From positions 33,492 to 97,491 of the forward strand of contig NZ_RBZY01000005.1 of NCBI RefSeq assembly GCF_004022425.1: a stretch of DNA of 64,000 bases, in the 5' to 3' direction. This DNA comes from Microbacterium enclense. Its GTDB lineage: Bacteria; Actinomycetota; Actinomycetes; Actinomycetales; Microbacteriaceae. The notes beneath the pieces were generated by a model. It had not been told where the DNA came from, did not search any database, and saw only the letters and a list, made by a program, of their open reading frames with translations. How positions within the stretch are numbered: the stretch's first letter is position 1; each line of letters opens with the position of its first letter. Both the position numbers and the translations under genes were made by a program. Positions 48,221-56,759 of the stretch are shown here, in pieces.

Positions 48221-49122
48221 CCGCCGACCCCACCGGCCGCCGCTTCCACCTCCGCGGCCCCCGCTCCTCCGCCGAGATCGCGCAGGTGGGTGCCGCCCTG
48301 CGGGCCCTCACGGTCGACGGCGTCGATCTGGTGCCGCGCTACGCCGACGACGTCCCGACTCCCGCGGCATCCGGTGTCGTGCTGGTGCCCTGGCCCAACC
48401 GCATCCGCGACGGGAAGTACACCTTCGACGGCGTGGAACGGCAACTCGCCATCAGCGAGCCGGCGTTCGGCAACGCCAGCCACGGGCTCCTCCGGTTCGC
48501 CTCCTACGCGGCCGCCGAGGTCTCCGACGAGCGACTGACCCTGACGGCCGATGTCGTGCCGCAGACGGGCTACCCGTTTCACCTGCGCACGCGCGTGACC
48601 TTCGCCCTCCTCGACGACGGCCTGCACGTCACCCACGTCATCGAGAACGTTGGCGCCGACACCGCGCCGGTGGCGCTCGGCATCCATCCCTACCTGCAGA
48701 TCGGCGGAGTCGCCACCGCCGACCTCGTCGTGCACTCGACGGGGACCTCGACGCTCGTCCTCGACGACCGCAAACTGCCGATCGACGAGGTCCCCGTCGG
48801 CGACGCCACCGACCTGCGTGCGGGTCGGCGCATCGGCGACGTCTCCCTCGACAACGCCTACCGCGGCCTGGACCGGGATGCCGAGGGCCGAGCGCGGCAC
48901 ACCCTGACGGCCCCCGATGGTCGCTGTGTAGAGGTGTGGCAGGACGCCGGTTTCGAATGGGTGCAGGTGTTCACCACCGATCGCTACCCGGGACACCCGA
49001 TCGCGGTCGCGATCGAACCCATGACGGCACCGTCCAACGCGTTCGCGACCGGCCTCGATCTCACTCGGCTGGAGCCGGGGCGCGAAATGCGTCGCGACTG
49101 GGGCATTTCTTACCGCGAATGA
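48217..49122 (+). CDS. Aldose 1-epimerase family protein
   Basis: 301 aa galactose-mutarotase fold. NASHGLLRFASY supplies the first conserved His with the following Arg; LGIHPYLQIGG supplies the second His; IAVAIEPMTAPSNAF supplies the catalytic-type Glu. It should interconvert anomers of a free or phosphorylated aldose in the cytoplasm. It is coupled by an ATGA overlap to the ABM-domain gene, an unexplained pairing. No sugar catabolic genes are adjacent. Confidence 0.9.
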   Translation: MTADPTGRRFHLRGPRSSAEIAQVGAALRALTVDGVDLVPRYADDVPTPAASGVVLVPWPNRIRDGKYTFDGVERQLAISEPAFGNASHGLLRFASYAAAEVSDERLTLTADVVPQTGYPFHLRTRVTFALLDDGLHVTHVIENVGADTAPVALGIHPYLQIGGVATADLVVHSTGTSTLVLDDRKLPIDEVPVGDATDLRAGRRIGDVSLDNAYRGLDRDAEGRARHTLTAPDGRCVEVWQDAGFEWVQVFTTDRYPGHPIAVAIEPMTAPSNAFATGLDLTRLEPGREMRRDWGISYRE

Positions 49123-49127
49123 GGGTC

Positions 49128-49149
49128 TTGTCCCCCAAATGGGGGACAA
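49128..49149. promoter_or_regulatory. Perfect 9-bp-arm palindrome (operator or terminator)
   Basis: TTGTCCCCC (49128-49136) and GGGGGACAA (49141-49149) surround AAAT. It begins six bases after the epimerase stop, so it could terminate that gene, but there is no T run. TACGAT, a good -10, follows 11 bases later (49161-49166), which puts the palindrome over the -35 region of a promoter for the DUF998 gene, as expected for an activator or repressor site. Confidence 0.55.
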
Positions 49150-49357
49150 CAGATTTCCCTTACGATCTGGGGAATTCGCAGGCAAGACCTTTCCTATGAG
49201 GCCGCCGGGAAAGTTACCATTTCCCTGACGGATTCCGTCGCCGCCGGGGAGACCGAGGACCATCGTTCCCTCGGCTCAAACCCGAATGAGCCGACGGGGG
49301 CTGGGGGTCTCGCGGTGTGGGGGGACGCCCGAACCGTCCACGACGAAAGTGCCCAAA
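49150..49357 (+). other. Structured leader of the DUF998 gene
   Basis: After the TACGAT -10 the transcript would have a leader of about 185 bases. Three short hairpins can be drawn: GGGAAA/TTTCCC (49207-49225), CCGAGG/CCTCGG around 49253-49273, and GGCTCA/TGAGCC just after. No known riboswitch class is recognised. The ribosome site before the ATG at 49358 is weak. Confidence 0.35.
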
Positions 49358-50443
49358 ATGAGCATTGCGGTCCGTCCCGCCGTCCCTTCCGCCACCCTCC
49401 CCCATCTTGCGCGGCGCCTCACCCGTCGCTTCGACGAGATCCCCACGATGCACCTCGCCGGCGCCGTGCTCGTCGTGCTGGTCGGCGGCATCCTGGCCTC
49501 GATCCTGACAACGAGCGACCCGCTGTGGTGGCAGCTGCACTTCAGCCAGCTCGGCACGTTCGGCGACCTGTCGGCCGCGTTCTTCAACACCACGCTCAAG
49601 GTCGGCGGCTCGCTCGTCGTCGTCTTCGCCGTGCGCGTGCGCCGCGATCTGCGGCGACTCGGGCGCAGCGCCGGGCGTCGGGGCGCGGCGACGTCGGCCG
49701 CATTCTTCCTCACGGTGATCGGCGTCAATCTCGCCCTCGTGGGGTGCGTTCCGCTCAACACCGACAAGGACCTCCATGACAAGGTCGCCGGGATGATGGT
49801 CCTCGGTTTCGCAGCGCTCCTTCTGACCTCGCCGTTCCTGCTGCACCGTCTGCCGAAGCGTCTCATGATCTCGACGGCCGCCGTGTTCGTCTTCCTGTTC
49901 GCCGGCGCCTGGCTGTTCGTCACGGCCACGATCAACCTCGCGCTCTTCGAGGTCATCGCGTTCAGCGCGATGTTCGCGTGGTCCGGCATCTTCACCCACT
50001 GCCTCACCGGTGCCGGTACGCGCGCCGGCACGGCCGCCCCGCGCCCGGAGGCCGATCGCGTCGACGCGATCGCGGCCACCACCTCGCCGGCCGTCTCGGT
50101 CCCCGTCACCCTGGCGTCCCTCGCGCAGACCCCGTCGCGTCGCACCCGTGCCGGTATCGCCCGCGTGAGCGTCGCCGGTGCGCGCCTCCCCCGCGTCGTC
50201 GCTCTCCGGCGCCATCCCGCGATCGTCAGTGGCGCTCGCGGAGTTCTCGTCGGCTCGTCGGGTGCTCGTGCGTCGTCGATTCCCCCGCGTCTGCGCCGGG
50301 CGTCGACGTCACCGCGCGCCGGGCGACCCGCCGCTCCCGCGCTCCCTCGACGAGGTTGTACAGCGTCGGCAGCACGAGCAGGGTCAGGAACGTCGACGAC
50401 ACGAGTCCGCCGATCACCACGACGGCCAGCGGCTGCGAGATGA
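49358..50443 (+). CDS. DUF998-like membrane protein with long antisense-overlapping tail
   Basis: 361 aa. Residues about 30-230 contain six membrane segments of the DUF998 type (GCVPLNTDKDLHDKVAGM is characteristic). The remaining 130 residues are Arg/Ala/Ser/Pro-rich without homology. The last 218 bases lie over the end of the convergent RND gene on the other strand, where sequence is constrained by that gene. The natural end may therefore be earlier, with a frameshift or lost stop producing the tail. The membrane domain is convincing; the C-terminus is not. Confidence 0.7.
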   Translation: MSIAVRPAVPSATLPHLARRLTRRFDEIPTMHLAGAVLVVLVGGILASILTTSDPLWWQLHFSQLGTFGDLSAAFFNTTLKVGGSLVVVFAVRVRRDLRRLGRSAGRRGAATSAAFFLTVIGVNLALVGCVPLNTDKDLHDKVAGMMVLGFAALLLTSPFLLHRLPKRLMISTAAVFVFLFAGAWLFVTATINLALFEVIAFSAMFAWSGIFTHCLTGAGTRAGTAAPRPEADRVDAIAATTSPAVSVPVTLASLAQTPSRRTRAGIARVSVAGARLPRVVALRRHPAIVSGARGVLVGSSGARASSIPPRLRRASTSPRAGRPAAPALPRRGCTASAARAGSGTSTTRVRRSPRRPAAAR

Positions 50444-53390
50444 AGCCGCCGTGCCCGGTGATCCCCAGCGCCATCGGCACGAGCGCGAAGATCGCCGACA
50501 GCGCGGTCATCAGGATCGGCCGAAGTCGGCGTGAGCCACCGACGACGGTCGCGTCGAACACGCTGAGTCCGCGCTCGCGGTACTGATTCACCAGGTCGAT
50601 CAGGACGATGGCGTTCGTGACGACGATGCCCACCAGCATCAGCGCGCCGATCATGCCGGCCACACCGAGGGGCACGCCGGTGACGAGCAGCATCAGGATG
50701 GCGCCCGTCGCGGCGAACGGCACCGACACGAGCAGCTCCAGCGGCTGGCGCAGCGACTTGAAGGTCGCCACCATGACGACGTAGACGATCAGGATCGCGG
50801 CGAGCAGCGCGAGTCCGAGCTGTCCGAACGCGTCCTGCTGATCGGTCACGACGCCGCCGAGCTCCGCGGTCGCGCCGTCGGGGAGGGTGACGTCTTCGAG
50901 CGCCTCTCGGACGCTGGTCGACGAGCTGCTGAGGTCGTCGGTCGTCGGCGTCACCGTGACGGTGGCCGTGCGAAGCCCCCGCGCCGTCGTGATGCTCGGC
51001 GGCGTCTGACTGGTTTCGACGGTGGCGATCTCGTCGAGACGGACGAGGCCACCGGCCGACGGGATCTCCAGCGCTCGGAGGGTGTCGATCGTCGTCGGCG
51101 GGTCGTCGGATGCGATGTACACGCTGACGCCACGACCGTCGATCTCGACGGTGCCCGCCTGGCGCGGCTGCATCGCGCCCGAGACGAGCACCCCGACGGT
51201 GCGCTCGGAGAGTCCGCGCTCCGCGGCGGCATCCCGATCGACGCGGACCGAGACGAAGGGGAGCGAGGCCGAGAGACTGCTCGTGACCTGGCCGATGCCC
51301 TCTCGACCTTCCAGTCCCGAGACGACGGCCTCCGTCGCCTCCTGCAGGTCTTGACCATCGGCGGCGGTCACGTCGACGGTGATGTCGCTCGAACCGAAGC
51401 CACTGCCCTGCGCACTGACCTCGATCTCGCCGGCGTCGGCGATCTCGGATACGGCGGTGCGCACGCGTTCGCGCAGGTCGACCTGGTCGGCACCCTCTTC
51501 CGAGGTGATGGAGTACGTGATCCCCGAGCCGCCGCCCGAGAACGCGTCACGCAGGGCGGAACCGCTCGACCCGATCGAGGTCTGCACCGTCTCCACGCCG
51601 GGGATGTCCCGCAGAACCGCCTCCACGCGCTGCGCGGCGGCGTCCTCGGCCTCCAGACTCGGCGCCGAGCCGATGCTCTGCGAGACGGTGAACGTGTTCT
51701 GGCCCGAGTCGCCGAGGAAGTCGGTCTTGAGCAGCGGAACGGATGCCACGGTCCCCGCGAGCACCAGCACGGCGAGGCCGAGGGTCACCCACGAGTGCCG
51801 CAGGGTCCAGCGGAGGATCGGGACGTAGGCGTTCTGCAGACGGGAGTGCGGCGCGTCCGGCGACTCGGGGTCGACGGGGGTGCCGTCTGCATCCAGGATC
51901 ACCTTCCCGGGCCGCAGGAACCACGACGCCAGCACCGGCACGATCGTCAGCGAGACCAGCAGCGACGCTCCCAACGCGATCGTGACGGTGAGAGAGAAGG
52001 GTCGGAACAGCTCTCCGGTGACGTCGCCGACGAAGGCGATCGGCAGGAACACCGCGACGGAGGTGATCGTGGAGGCCGTGATGGCGGCAGCGACTTCGCG
52101 AACGGCGCGGATGATCGTGGGGATCTTCTCGGCGTCGCCGACGTAGTGGCGCTTGATGTTCTCGATCACGACGATCGAGTCGTCGACGACGCGTCCGATC
52201 GCGATGGTCAGGGCGCCCAGGGTCAGGACGTTCAAGGAGTAGCCGAACGCTTGCAGGCCGATGAACGTGGCGAGGACGCTGGTCGGGATCGATATGGCGG
52301 TGACGAGAGTCGAGCGCACCGACACGAGGAAGATGAGGATCACCACGACGGCGAATACCAACCCCAGCAGACCCTCCTGGGCGAGCGCCTCGATCGACTG
52401 CTCGACGAACGGCGCCTGGTCGAACACCACGGTGAACGTCGCACCGCCGAGCGAGGACTCGAGGTCGGGGATCGCAGCCAGCACGGCGCGCGACACGTCG
52501 ACGGTGTTGGCCGCGGGGAGCTTGGTCACCGCGATCGTCAGGGCCGGTTCGCCGTTCACGCGCGAGAGCGTCGTCACGGGATCGGACTGCTGCGCGACGC
52601 TCGCGACGTCGGCGATGGTCGTGACACCGGCCGCGGCTTGAGCGGCATCCGTCGAAACGAGCGGCAGTGCCGAGATCTCGTCGACGCTCGTCAGACGCGC
52701 GCCCGTCTGCACCGTGAGCGTCTGAACGCCCTCGGAGACGGTGCCGCCGGGGAACAGCACGCCGTTGGCCTCGAGTGCGTCGCTGATGTCCTGCTGGCTG
52801 AACCCGCGCTCGCCGAGCCGGGTCGGGTCGGGGGTGATGGTGACACGCTGGCCGGTACCGCCGACCACCTGGGCTGCGTTGACTCCATCGACGTCCTCGA
52901 GCGCGGGGACGACGACGGTCTCGAGCGTCGACTGGATCGTCTCGGCGTCGGAATACCCGGTAACCGCGAGCTGGATGACGGGGAAGTCGTCGATGCTCGC
53001 GGATGCCACGGTCGTGTCGGTCGACTCGGGCAGTTGGTCGTCGATGCGGGCGATCGCGGCGAGGATCTTCTGCTGGGCGGCGGCCAGGTCGGTGCCGTAC
53101 GTGAACGACGCCGAGACGATCGAGGAGTTCGTCGTGCTCGTGGCCGTCGTGGACTCCAAGCCCTCGACGCCGCGGATGGCGCCCTCGATCGGGGTCGACA
53201 CGTCGGCCTCGACGACCTCGGGCGAAGCCCCGGGGTACGTCGTGATGACCGCGAGCTGAGGGAACTCGATCGAGGGGATCAGCTCCTGCTTGAGGCTCGT
53301 CAGCGCGAGGCCCCCGAAGACGGCGGCGACGATCGTGACGAGCGCGATGAGCGCCCGGTTGCGCAGGCTGAGCACGGCCAAGTACGACAC
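50226..53390 (-). CDS. RND-family efflux transporter (AcrB/HAE-like)
   Basis: 1054 aa. It has the usual two halves, each with a membrane segment, a large external domain and a cluster of membrane helices. IPSIEFPQLAVITTYPGASPEVVEADVSTPIE is the classic N-terminal porter motif; GRVVDDSIVVIENIKRH carries the proton-relay aspartates; MLVGIVVTNAIVLIDLVN is in the second half. Monoderm actinobacteria lack the TolC route, so it probably exports substrates to the envelope. It starts with GTG at 53390 and has its own palindromic operator upstream. No membrane-fusion partner is adjacent. Confidence 0.93.
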   Translation of the reverse strand: MSYLAVLSLRNRALIALVTIVAAVFGGLALTSLKQELIPSIEFPQLAVITTYPGASPEVVEADVSTPIEGAIRGVEGLESTTATSTTNSSIVSASFTYGTDLAAAQQKILAAIARIDDQLPESTDTTVASASIDDFPVIQLAVTGYSDAETIQSTLETVVVPALEDVDGVNAAQVVGGTGQRVTITPDPTRLGERGFSQQDISDALEANGVLFPGGTVSEGVQTLTVQTGARLTSVDEISALPLVSTDAAQAAAGVTTIADVASVAQQSDPVTTLSRVNGEPALTIAVTKLPAANTVDVSRAVLAAIPDLESSLGGATFTVVFDQAPFVEQSIEALAQEGLLGLVFAVVVILIFLVSVRSTLVTAISIPTSVLATFIGLQAFGYSLNVLTLGALTIAIGRVVDDSIVVIENIKRHYVGDAEKIPTIIRAVREVAAAITASTITSVAVFLPIAFVGDVTGELFRPFSLTVTIALGASLLVSLTIVPVLASWFLRPGKVILDADGTPVDPESPDAPHSRLQNAYVPILRWTLRHSWVTLGLAVLVLAGTVASVPLLKTDFLGDSGQNTFTVSQSIGSAPSLEAEDAAAQRVEAVLRDIPGVETVQTSIGSSGSALRDAFSGGGSGITYSITSEEGADQVDLRERVRTAVSEIADAGEIEVSAQGSGFGSSDITVDVTAADGQDLQEATEAVVSGLEGREGIGQVTSSLSASLPFVSVRVDRDAAAERGLSERTVGVLVSGAMQPRQAGTVEIDGRGVSVYIASDDPPTTIDTLRALEIPSAGGLVRLDEIATVETSQTPPSITTARGLRTATVTVTPTTDDLSSSSTSVREALEDVTLPDGATAELGGVVTDQQDAFGQLGLALLAAILIVYVVMVATFKSLRQPLELLVSVPFAATGAILMLLVTGVPLGVAGMIGALMLVGIVVTNAIVLIDLVNQYRERGLSVFDATVVGGSRRLRPILMTALSAIFALVPMALGITGHGGFISQPLAVVVIGGLVSSTFLTLLVLPTLYNLVEGARERRVARRAVTSTPGADAGESTTHEHPTSRRELRERH

Positions 53391-53437
53391 GCGGAGGCCC
53401 TTCGGGTCGGCCGAGAACGGATGCCAGGAGCACCTGT

Positions 53438-53457
53438 TCGATACAGGACTGTATCGA
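53438..53457. promoter_or_regulatory. Palindromic operator upstream of the RND gene
   Basis: TCGATACAG (53438-53446) and CTGTATCGA (53449-53457) form a perfect 9-bp inverted repeat with a two-base centre, 48 bases before the start codon. The form is that of a TetR-family operator. No TetR gene lies nearby in the window. Confidence 0.65.
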
Positions 53458-53495
53458 CGGCTAGTATCCCACGGCCGCCCCGCCGGCGAGGCCGG

Positions 53496-53861
53496 TCAGG
53501 CGGCGTGACCGAGGGTGAGACCGAGAACGGCGGCAAGCACGGAGCCGGCGAACGAGGCGACGGCATAGGTGGCCGCGGCACGCGTGCGACCCTCTTCCGC
53601 GAGCAGCGCGGTCGTCACCGCGACGGCGCTGAAGGTCGTGTAGCCGCCGAGCAGTCCCGTGCCGACGATCCACCGCCAGGCCTCGTCGACCACGAGCGGC
53701 GTGACGAGCCCCAGCGCGAACGCCCCCGTGAGGTTCACCGCGAGGATCCCCCACGGGAACCGCTCGCCGGTTCGGCCTCGCACCGCGGAATCGAGGGCGA
53801 AACGCAGAGCGGCGCCGAGGCCCCCGGCGGCGACCACGGCGGCGAAGACCAGGGGCGTCAC
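53496..53861 (-). CDS. crcB: Fluoride channel CrcB/Fluc, second subunit
   Basis: 121 aa with four membrane segments. LRFALDSAVRG, NLTGAFALGL and the GGYTTFSAVAV filter segment are family signatures. Fluc channels lower cytoplasmic fluoride. The GTG at 53861 overlaps the stop of the upstream crcB (GTGA). Adjacent pairs like this form heterodimers with opposite membrane orientation. Confidence 0.92.
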   Translation of the reverse strand: MTPLVFAAVVAAGGLGAALRFALDSAVRGRTGERFPWGILAVNLTGAFALGLVTPLVVDEAWRWIVGTGLLGGYTTFSAVAVTTALLAEEGRTRAAATYAVASFAGSVLAAVLGLTLGHAA

Positions 53862-54226
53862 GATGCCCGCCGCCCGCGTCCGATCAGCACGCCGAGCCAC
53901 GCCGCGAACGTCCCCACCACGACGGTCGCGGCCCCCCACCACAGGAGGGTCAGGTCGGCGGATTCGACGGCGAGCGCACTGTACGTGGTGAAGCCGCCGA
54001 GCACTCCGGTCCCGAAGAACAGTTGCGCGCGCTCCGCCCGGGTGGACCGCGGCATCCGCGCCCGGATTCCGAAGAGGATGCCGATCGCGAACGCGCCCGT
54101 GACATTGACGATCGGAATGAGGGCCGGGCCGAGGACGCCCGCGAGAGCGAGAGTCAGTCCGGCGCGGGCTGCGGTGCCGAGCGCACCGCCGACGGCGACC
54201 GAGACGAGATCGCGCCAGGACACCAC
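53858..54226 (-). CDS. crcB: Fluoride channel CrcB/Fluc, first subunit
   Basis: 122 aa with four membrane segments. GGALGTAARAGL, NVTGAFAIGILFG and GGFTTYSALAVES match CrcB; in the filter motif Tyr replaces the more common Phe. It heads the pair and starts with GTG. I looked for a fluoride riboswitch in the 120 bases upstream and could not fit one. Confidence 0.92.
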   Translation of the reverse strand: MVSWRDLVSVAVGGALGTAARAGLTLALAGVLGPALIPIVNVTGAFAIGILFGIRARMPRSTRAERAQLFFGTGVLGGFTTYSALAVESADLTLLWWGAATVVVGTFAAWLGVLIGRGRRAS

Positions 54227-54347
54227 GCGAACACCCTACGCCGCCCCGGGGGCGGGGCCGTGGCCCGTCGCAGCGTCCGGCGCAACCCCGTGGCCGCATC
54301 GCCGACGACCGGCCGACAATCGGCGCGGCCCCGACGGAGGAGGACGC

Positions 54348-54824
54348 ATGCTCAGTCGAAGAATCACCGGCTCCCTGGCCGCGAGTCTCGCGCTCCTGCT
54401 GGCGGGGTGCGGCATCCAGATCCCCGCCGACCCGGACGGGACCCTCGAGCACGTGCGGGGCGGGACCCTCCGCGCCGGGGTGTCGCCGAACGGAGAGTGG
54501 GCACGCGTCGAGGAGGGCGGGGTCGCGGGAACCGACGTTGAGCGGCTGCGGGCGTTCGCCGCCTCCCTCGATGCGGACGTGGAGTTCACCGTCGGGTCGG
54601 AGGAGGCTCTCGTGCGGACGCTGAAGGACGGCGACCTGGACGTCGTCGCCGCCGGGATCACGGACACCACCCCGTGGACGACGGATGCCGGGGTCACCCG
54701 CCCCTATGCCGAGGCGATGCTGCCGGACGGCTCGAACGCGTCCATCGTCATGCTCGTCCCGCTCGGCGAGAACGCCTTCCTTTCCCGGCTCGAGACGTTC
54801 CTGGTCGAGGAGGACGCGCGATGA
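54348..54824 (+). CDS. Small solute-binding-like lipoprotein
   Basis: 158 aa. Signal peptide with lipobox LLAGC-G (Cys at about 21). The mature part begins GGTLRAGVSPNGEWAR and contains DGDLDVVAAGITDTTPW, resembling the first lobe of family-3 amino-acid binding proteins, but it is about 100 residues shorter than a complete one. It may bind a small ligand or be a reduced relic. GGAGGAGG precedes the ATG. The stop overlaps the ATG of a cation-diffusion facilitator, so the two are probably functionally linked. Confidence 0.7.
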   Translation: MLSRRITGSLAASLALLLAGCGIQIPADPDGTLEHVRGGTLRAGVSPNGEWARVEEGGVAGTDVERLRAFAASLDADVEFTVGSEEALVRTLKDGDLDVVAAGITDTTPWTTDAGVTRPYAEAMLPDGSNASIVMLVPLGENAFLSRLETFLVEEDAR

Positions 54825-55789
54825 AGGTCGAAGGCGTCAGCTTCGGGCGCACGCCGCTTCCCGCTCGACAGGCCGATGCCCTGCGGCGGGCGGCACGCCT
54901 GGAGTGGATCTCGATCGGGACGCTCGTGATCACGGCGACGTCCGTCTTCCTCGTCCTCGGATCTTCGCAGGCGATGCGTGCGGCATGGTTCGAGGACCTC
55001 CTGTCGTTCATCCCCCCGATCGTCTTCCTCGTGGCCATCCGTGTCGTGCGCACGCGCCCGAGCCCGCGGCATCCGTACGGACGACACCGCTCGGTGGGCG
55101 TTGGGCACCTCGTCGCGGCCGTCGCGCTCACGGCGATGGGCGGCGTCCTCGTGGTCGAGTCCGGTCTGAGTCTTCTGCGCGCCGAACACCCCACGATCGG
55201 GACGGTCGCGCTGTTCGGTCACAGTGTGTGGCTGGGCTGGCTGATGATCATCGTCATGGCCGTAACGGGCGTCCCGCCCGTGATCCTGGGGCGCATGAAG
55301 ATGGGGCTCGCGCGGGAACTGCACGACAAGGTGCTCTACGCCGATGCCGACATGAACAAGGCCGATTGGATGACGTCGCTCGGCACGATCGTCGGGGTCC
55401 TGGGAATCGGGCTCGGGGTGTGGTGGATGGATGCCACGGCCGCCCTGCTCATCGCGGGGAGCATCGTGCACGACGGCATCCGGAACCTGATCGCCGCCGT
55501 CAGCGACCTCATGGACGCACGCGCCATGTCGTTCGACGATCGCCTGCCTCACCCGCTCGTCGACCGCATCGATCGACTTCTCGCCGACCTCGACAGGGTA
55601 CGGGATGCCGGCAGCCGCGCACGTGACGAGGGCCACGTCTTCCACATCGAGGCGTTCGTGGTCCCTCACGACGGCACTGTGACCCTCGCTCAGCTGGACG
55701 CCGCGCGCGAAGCGTGCGTCGCCCTCGACTGGAAGGTGCAGGACATCGTGGTGGTGCCGGTTCCGGAGCTCCCCGGCGTCGTGACCTGA
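54821..55789 (+). CDS. Cation diffusion facilitator family transporter
   Basis: 322 aa with five to six membrane segments. RHPYGRHRSVGVGHLVAA and LYADADMNKADWMTSLGTIVGVLG correspond to helices II and V; the HxxxD/DxxxD metal site is represented by D-A-D-M-N-K-A-D. The C-terminal cytoplasmic domain is about 90 residues. It probably exports Zn, Mn, Fe or a related cation by proton exchange. It is coupled by an ATGA overlap to the lipoprotein. The altered site makes the metal uncertain. Confidence 0.85.
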   Translation: MKVEGVSFGRTPLPARQADALRRAARLEWISIGTLVITATSVFLVLGSSQAMRAAWFEDLLSFIPPIVFLVAIRVVRTRPSPRHPYGRHRSVGVGHLVAAVALTAMGGVLVVESGLSLLRAEHPTIGTVALFGHSVWLGWLMIIVMAVTGVPPVILGRMKMGLARELHDKVLYADADMNKADWMTSLGTIVGVLGIGLGVWWMDATAALLIAGSIVHDGIRNLIAAVSDLMDARAMSFDDRLPHPLVDRIDRLLADLDRVRDAGSRARDEGHVFHIEAFVVPHDGTVTLAQLDAAREACVALDWKVQDIVVVPVPELPGVVT

Positions 55790-55795
55790 GGTCAC
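55781..55795. terminator. Hairpin with the stop codon in its loop
   Basis: GTGACC (55781-55786) and GGTCAC (55790-55795) enclose the TGA stop of the transporter. The reverse-strand topoisomerase stop lies in the right arm. It resembles the hairpin at 19434. Confidence 0.4.
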
Positions 55796-56757
55796 TCCCC
55801 CAGGATGAGGCGGCGGATCGCGGCATCCTTGGATCCGCCGAGCTCCATCGTGCGACCGCGACGATAGAGCGAGAACACACGCGGGTCGATGTAGCTCGAG
55901 CGCGCGACGGACGGGGTGTTGCCGAGCGCCTCGGCCGCTACGCGCACCGCCGCGAGCTCGACCTTCTTGCGCTCGTTCTTCGTCGCAGCCACTCCGGCGC
56001 CGGCGAGAGCTTCGGCCGCCAGGATCGTGCCGCGGAGAGTGCGGAAGTCCTTCGCGCTGAAGGGGCCGCCGGTGAGCGCGCGCACGTAGGCGTTCACGTC
56101 ACCGGGGGTGAGGGGGACGCGACGGCGGCCGCGACGGTAGCTCAGCAGGGCCGCGCGCGAGCGCCCCTTCGCGAGCTCTTCGACGATGGATGCCAACTCC
56201 ACATCCTGCAGCGACAGCTCCGCGCGTTTTCCGCTCTTGGCGGGGAACGACAGGCGGATCAGATCGCCCTCGACCGTGGCATCCCTGCGTTGGAGGGTCG
56301 TGAGCCCGCGACTGCCGTTCGTCACGAAGTAGCGCGCGTTGCCCACGCGGGGCGCCACCTGATCGAGCAGGCGGAAGGACACCGCCAGCACCCGTTCACG
56401 GTCGACGTCCGACCGCCGCAGCGACTGCGTGACCCGCGCCCGGGCCCGGGGCAGCGCCTCGGCGAGCTGCAGCGCGCGGGCGTACTTGCCCTTGTCCTGA
56501 CGCTTGGACCAGTCGGCGTGGTACGTGTACTGGCGACGGCCGGCCTCGTCGGTGCCGACGGCTTGGATGTGGGCGTTGGGTTCCCGCGCGATCCAGACCT
56601 CGCGCCACGCCGGCGGGATGACGAGTCCACGGGCACGATCGGCTTCGCGCTCCGGCACGGACGCACCGGTGGGGTCGACGAAGCGGAAGCCAGAACCGGA
56701 GCGGACCCGACGGAAGCCGGGATCCTCGTACGGTCGGACCCGGACGAGTCGAGCCAC
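55792..56757 (-). CDS. DNA topoisomerase IB (poxvirus/eukaryotic type)
   Basis: 321 aa. It has the N-terminal segment RARGLVIPPAWREVWI, the catalytic core with KYFVTNG-like ARYFVTNGSRGLTTL, the RTLRGTILAAEAL segment with catalytic Arg, and the tyrosine in ARSSYIDPRVF. It relaxes supercoils by a 3'-phosphotyrosine intermediate. The GTG start lies two bases after the stop of the Rho-N/SAP gene, so the two are co-expressed. Bacterial TopIB is found in scattered actinobacteria and proteobacteria and was probably acquired horizontally. Confidence 0.9.
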   Translation of the reverse strand: MARLVRVRPYEDPGFRRVRSGSGFRFVDPTGASVPEREADRARGLVIPPAWREVWIAREPNAHIQAVGTDEAGRRQYTYHADWSKRQDKGKYARALQLAEALPRARARVTQSLRRSDVDRERVLAVSFRLLDQVAPRVGNARYFVTNGSRGLTTLQRRDATVEGDLIRLSFPAKSGKRAELSLQDVELASIVEELAKGRSRAALLSYRRGRRRVPLTPGDVNAYVRALTGGPFSAKDFRTLRGTILAAEALAGAGVAATKNERKKVELAAVRVAAEALGNTPSVARSSYIDPRVFSLYRRGRTMELGGSKDAAIRRLILGE

Positions 56758-56759
56758 CG

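Noticed and set aside
49150..49357. c-di-AMP (ydaO) riboswitch
   Set aside because: GC-rich segments look superficially similar, but the conserved order of motifs is not present.
54227..54347. Fluoride riboswitch upstream of crcB
   Set aside because: A GGCGATG-like start can be found on the minus strand, but the conserved pseudoknot and closing segments cannot be fitted.
51351..54824. A 1,157-codon open frame on the plus strand
   Set aside because: It is antisense to the RND transporter and crcB genes with biased composition. Only the final 158 codons form a real lipoprotein.
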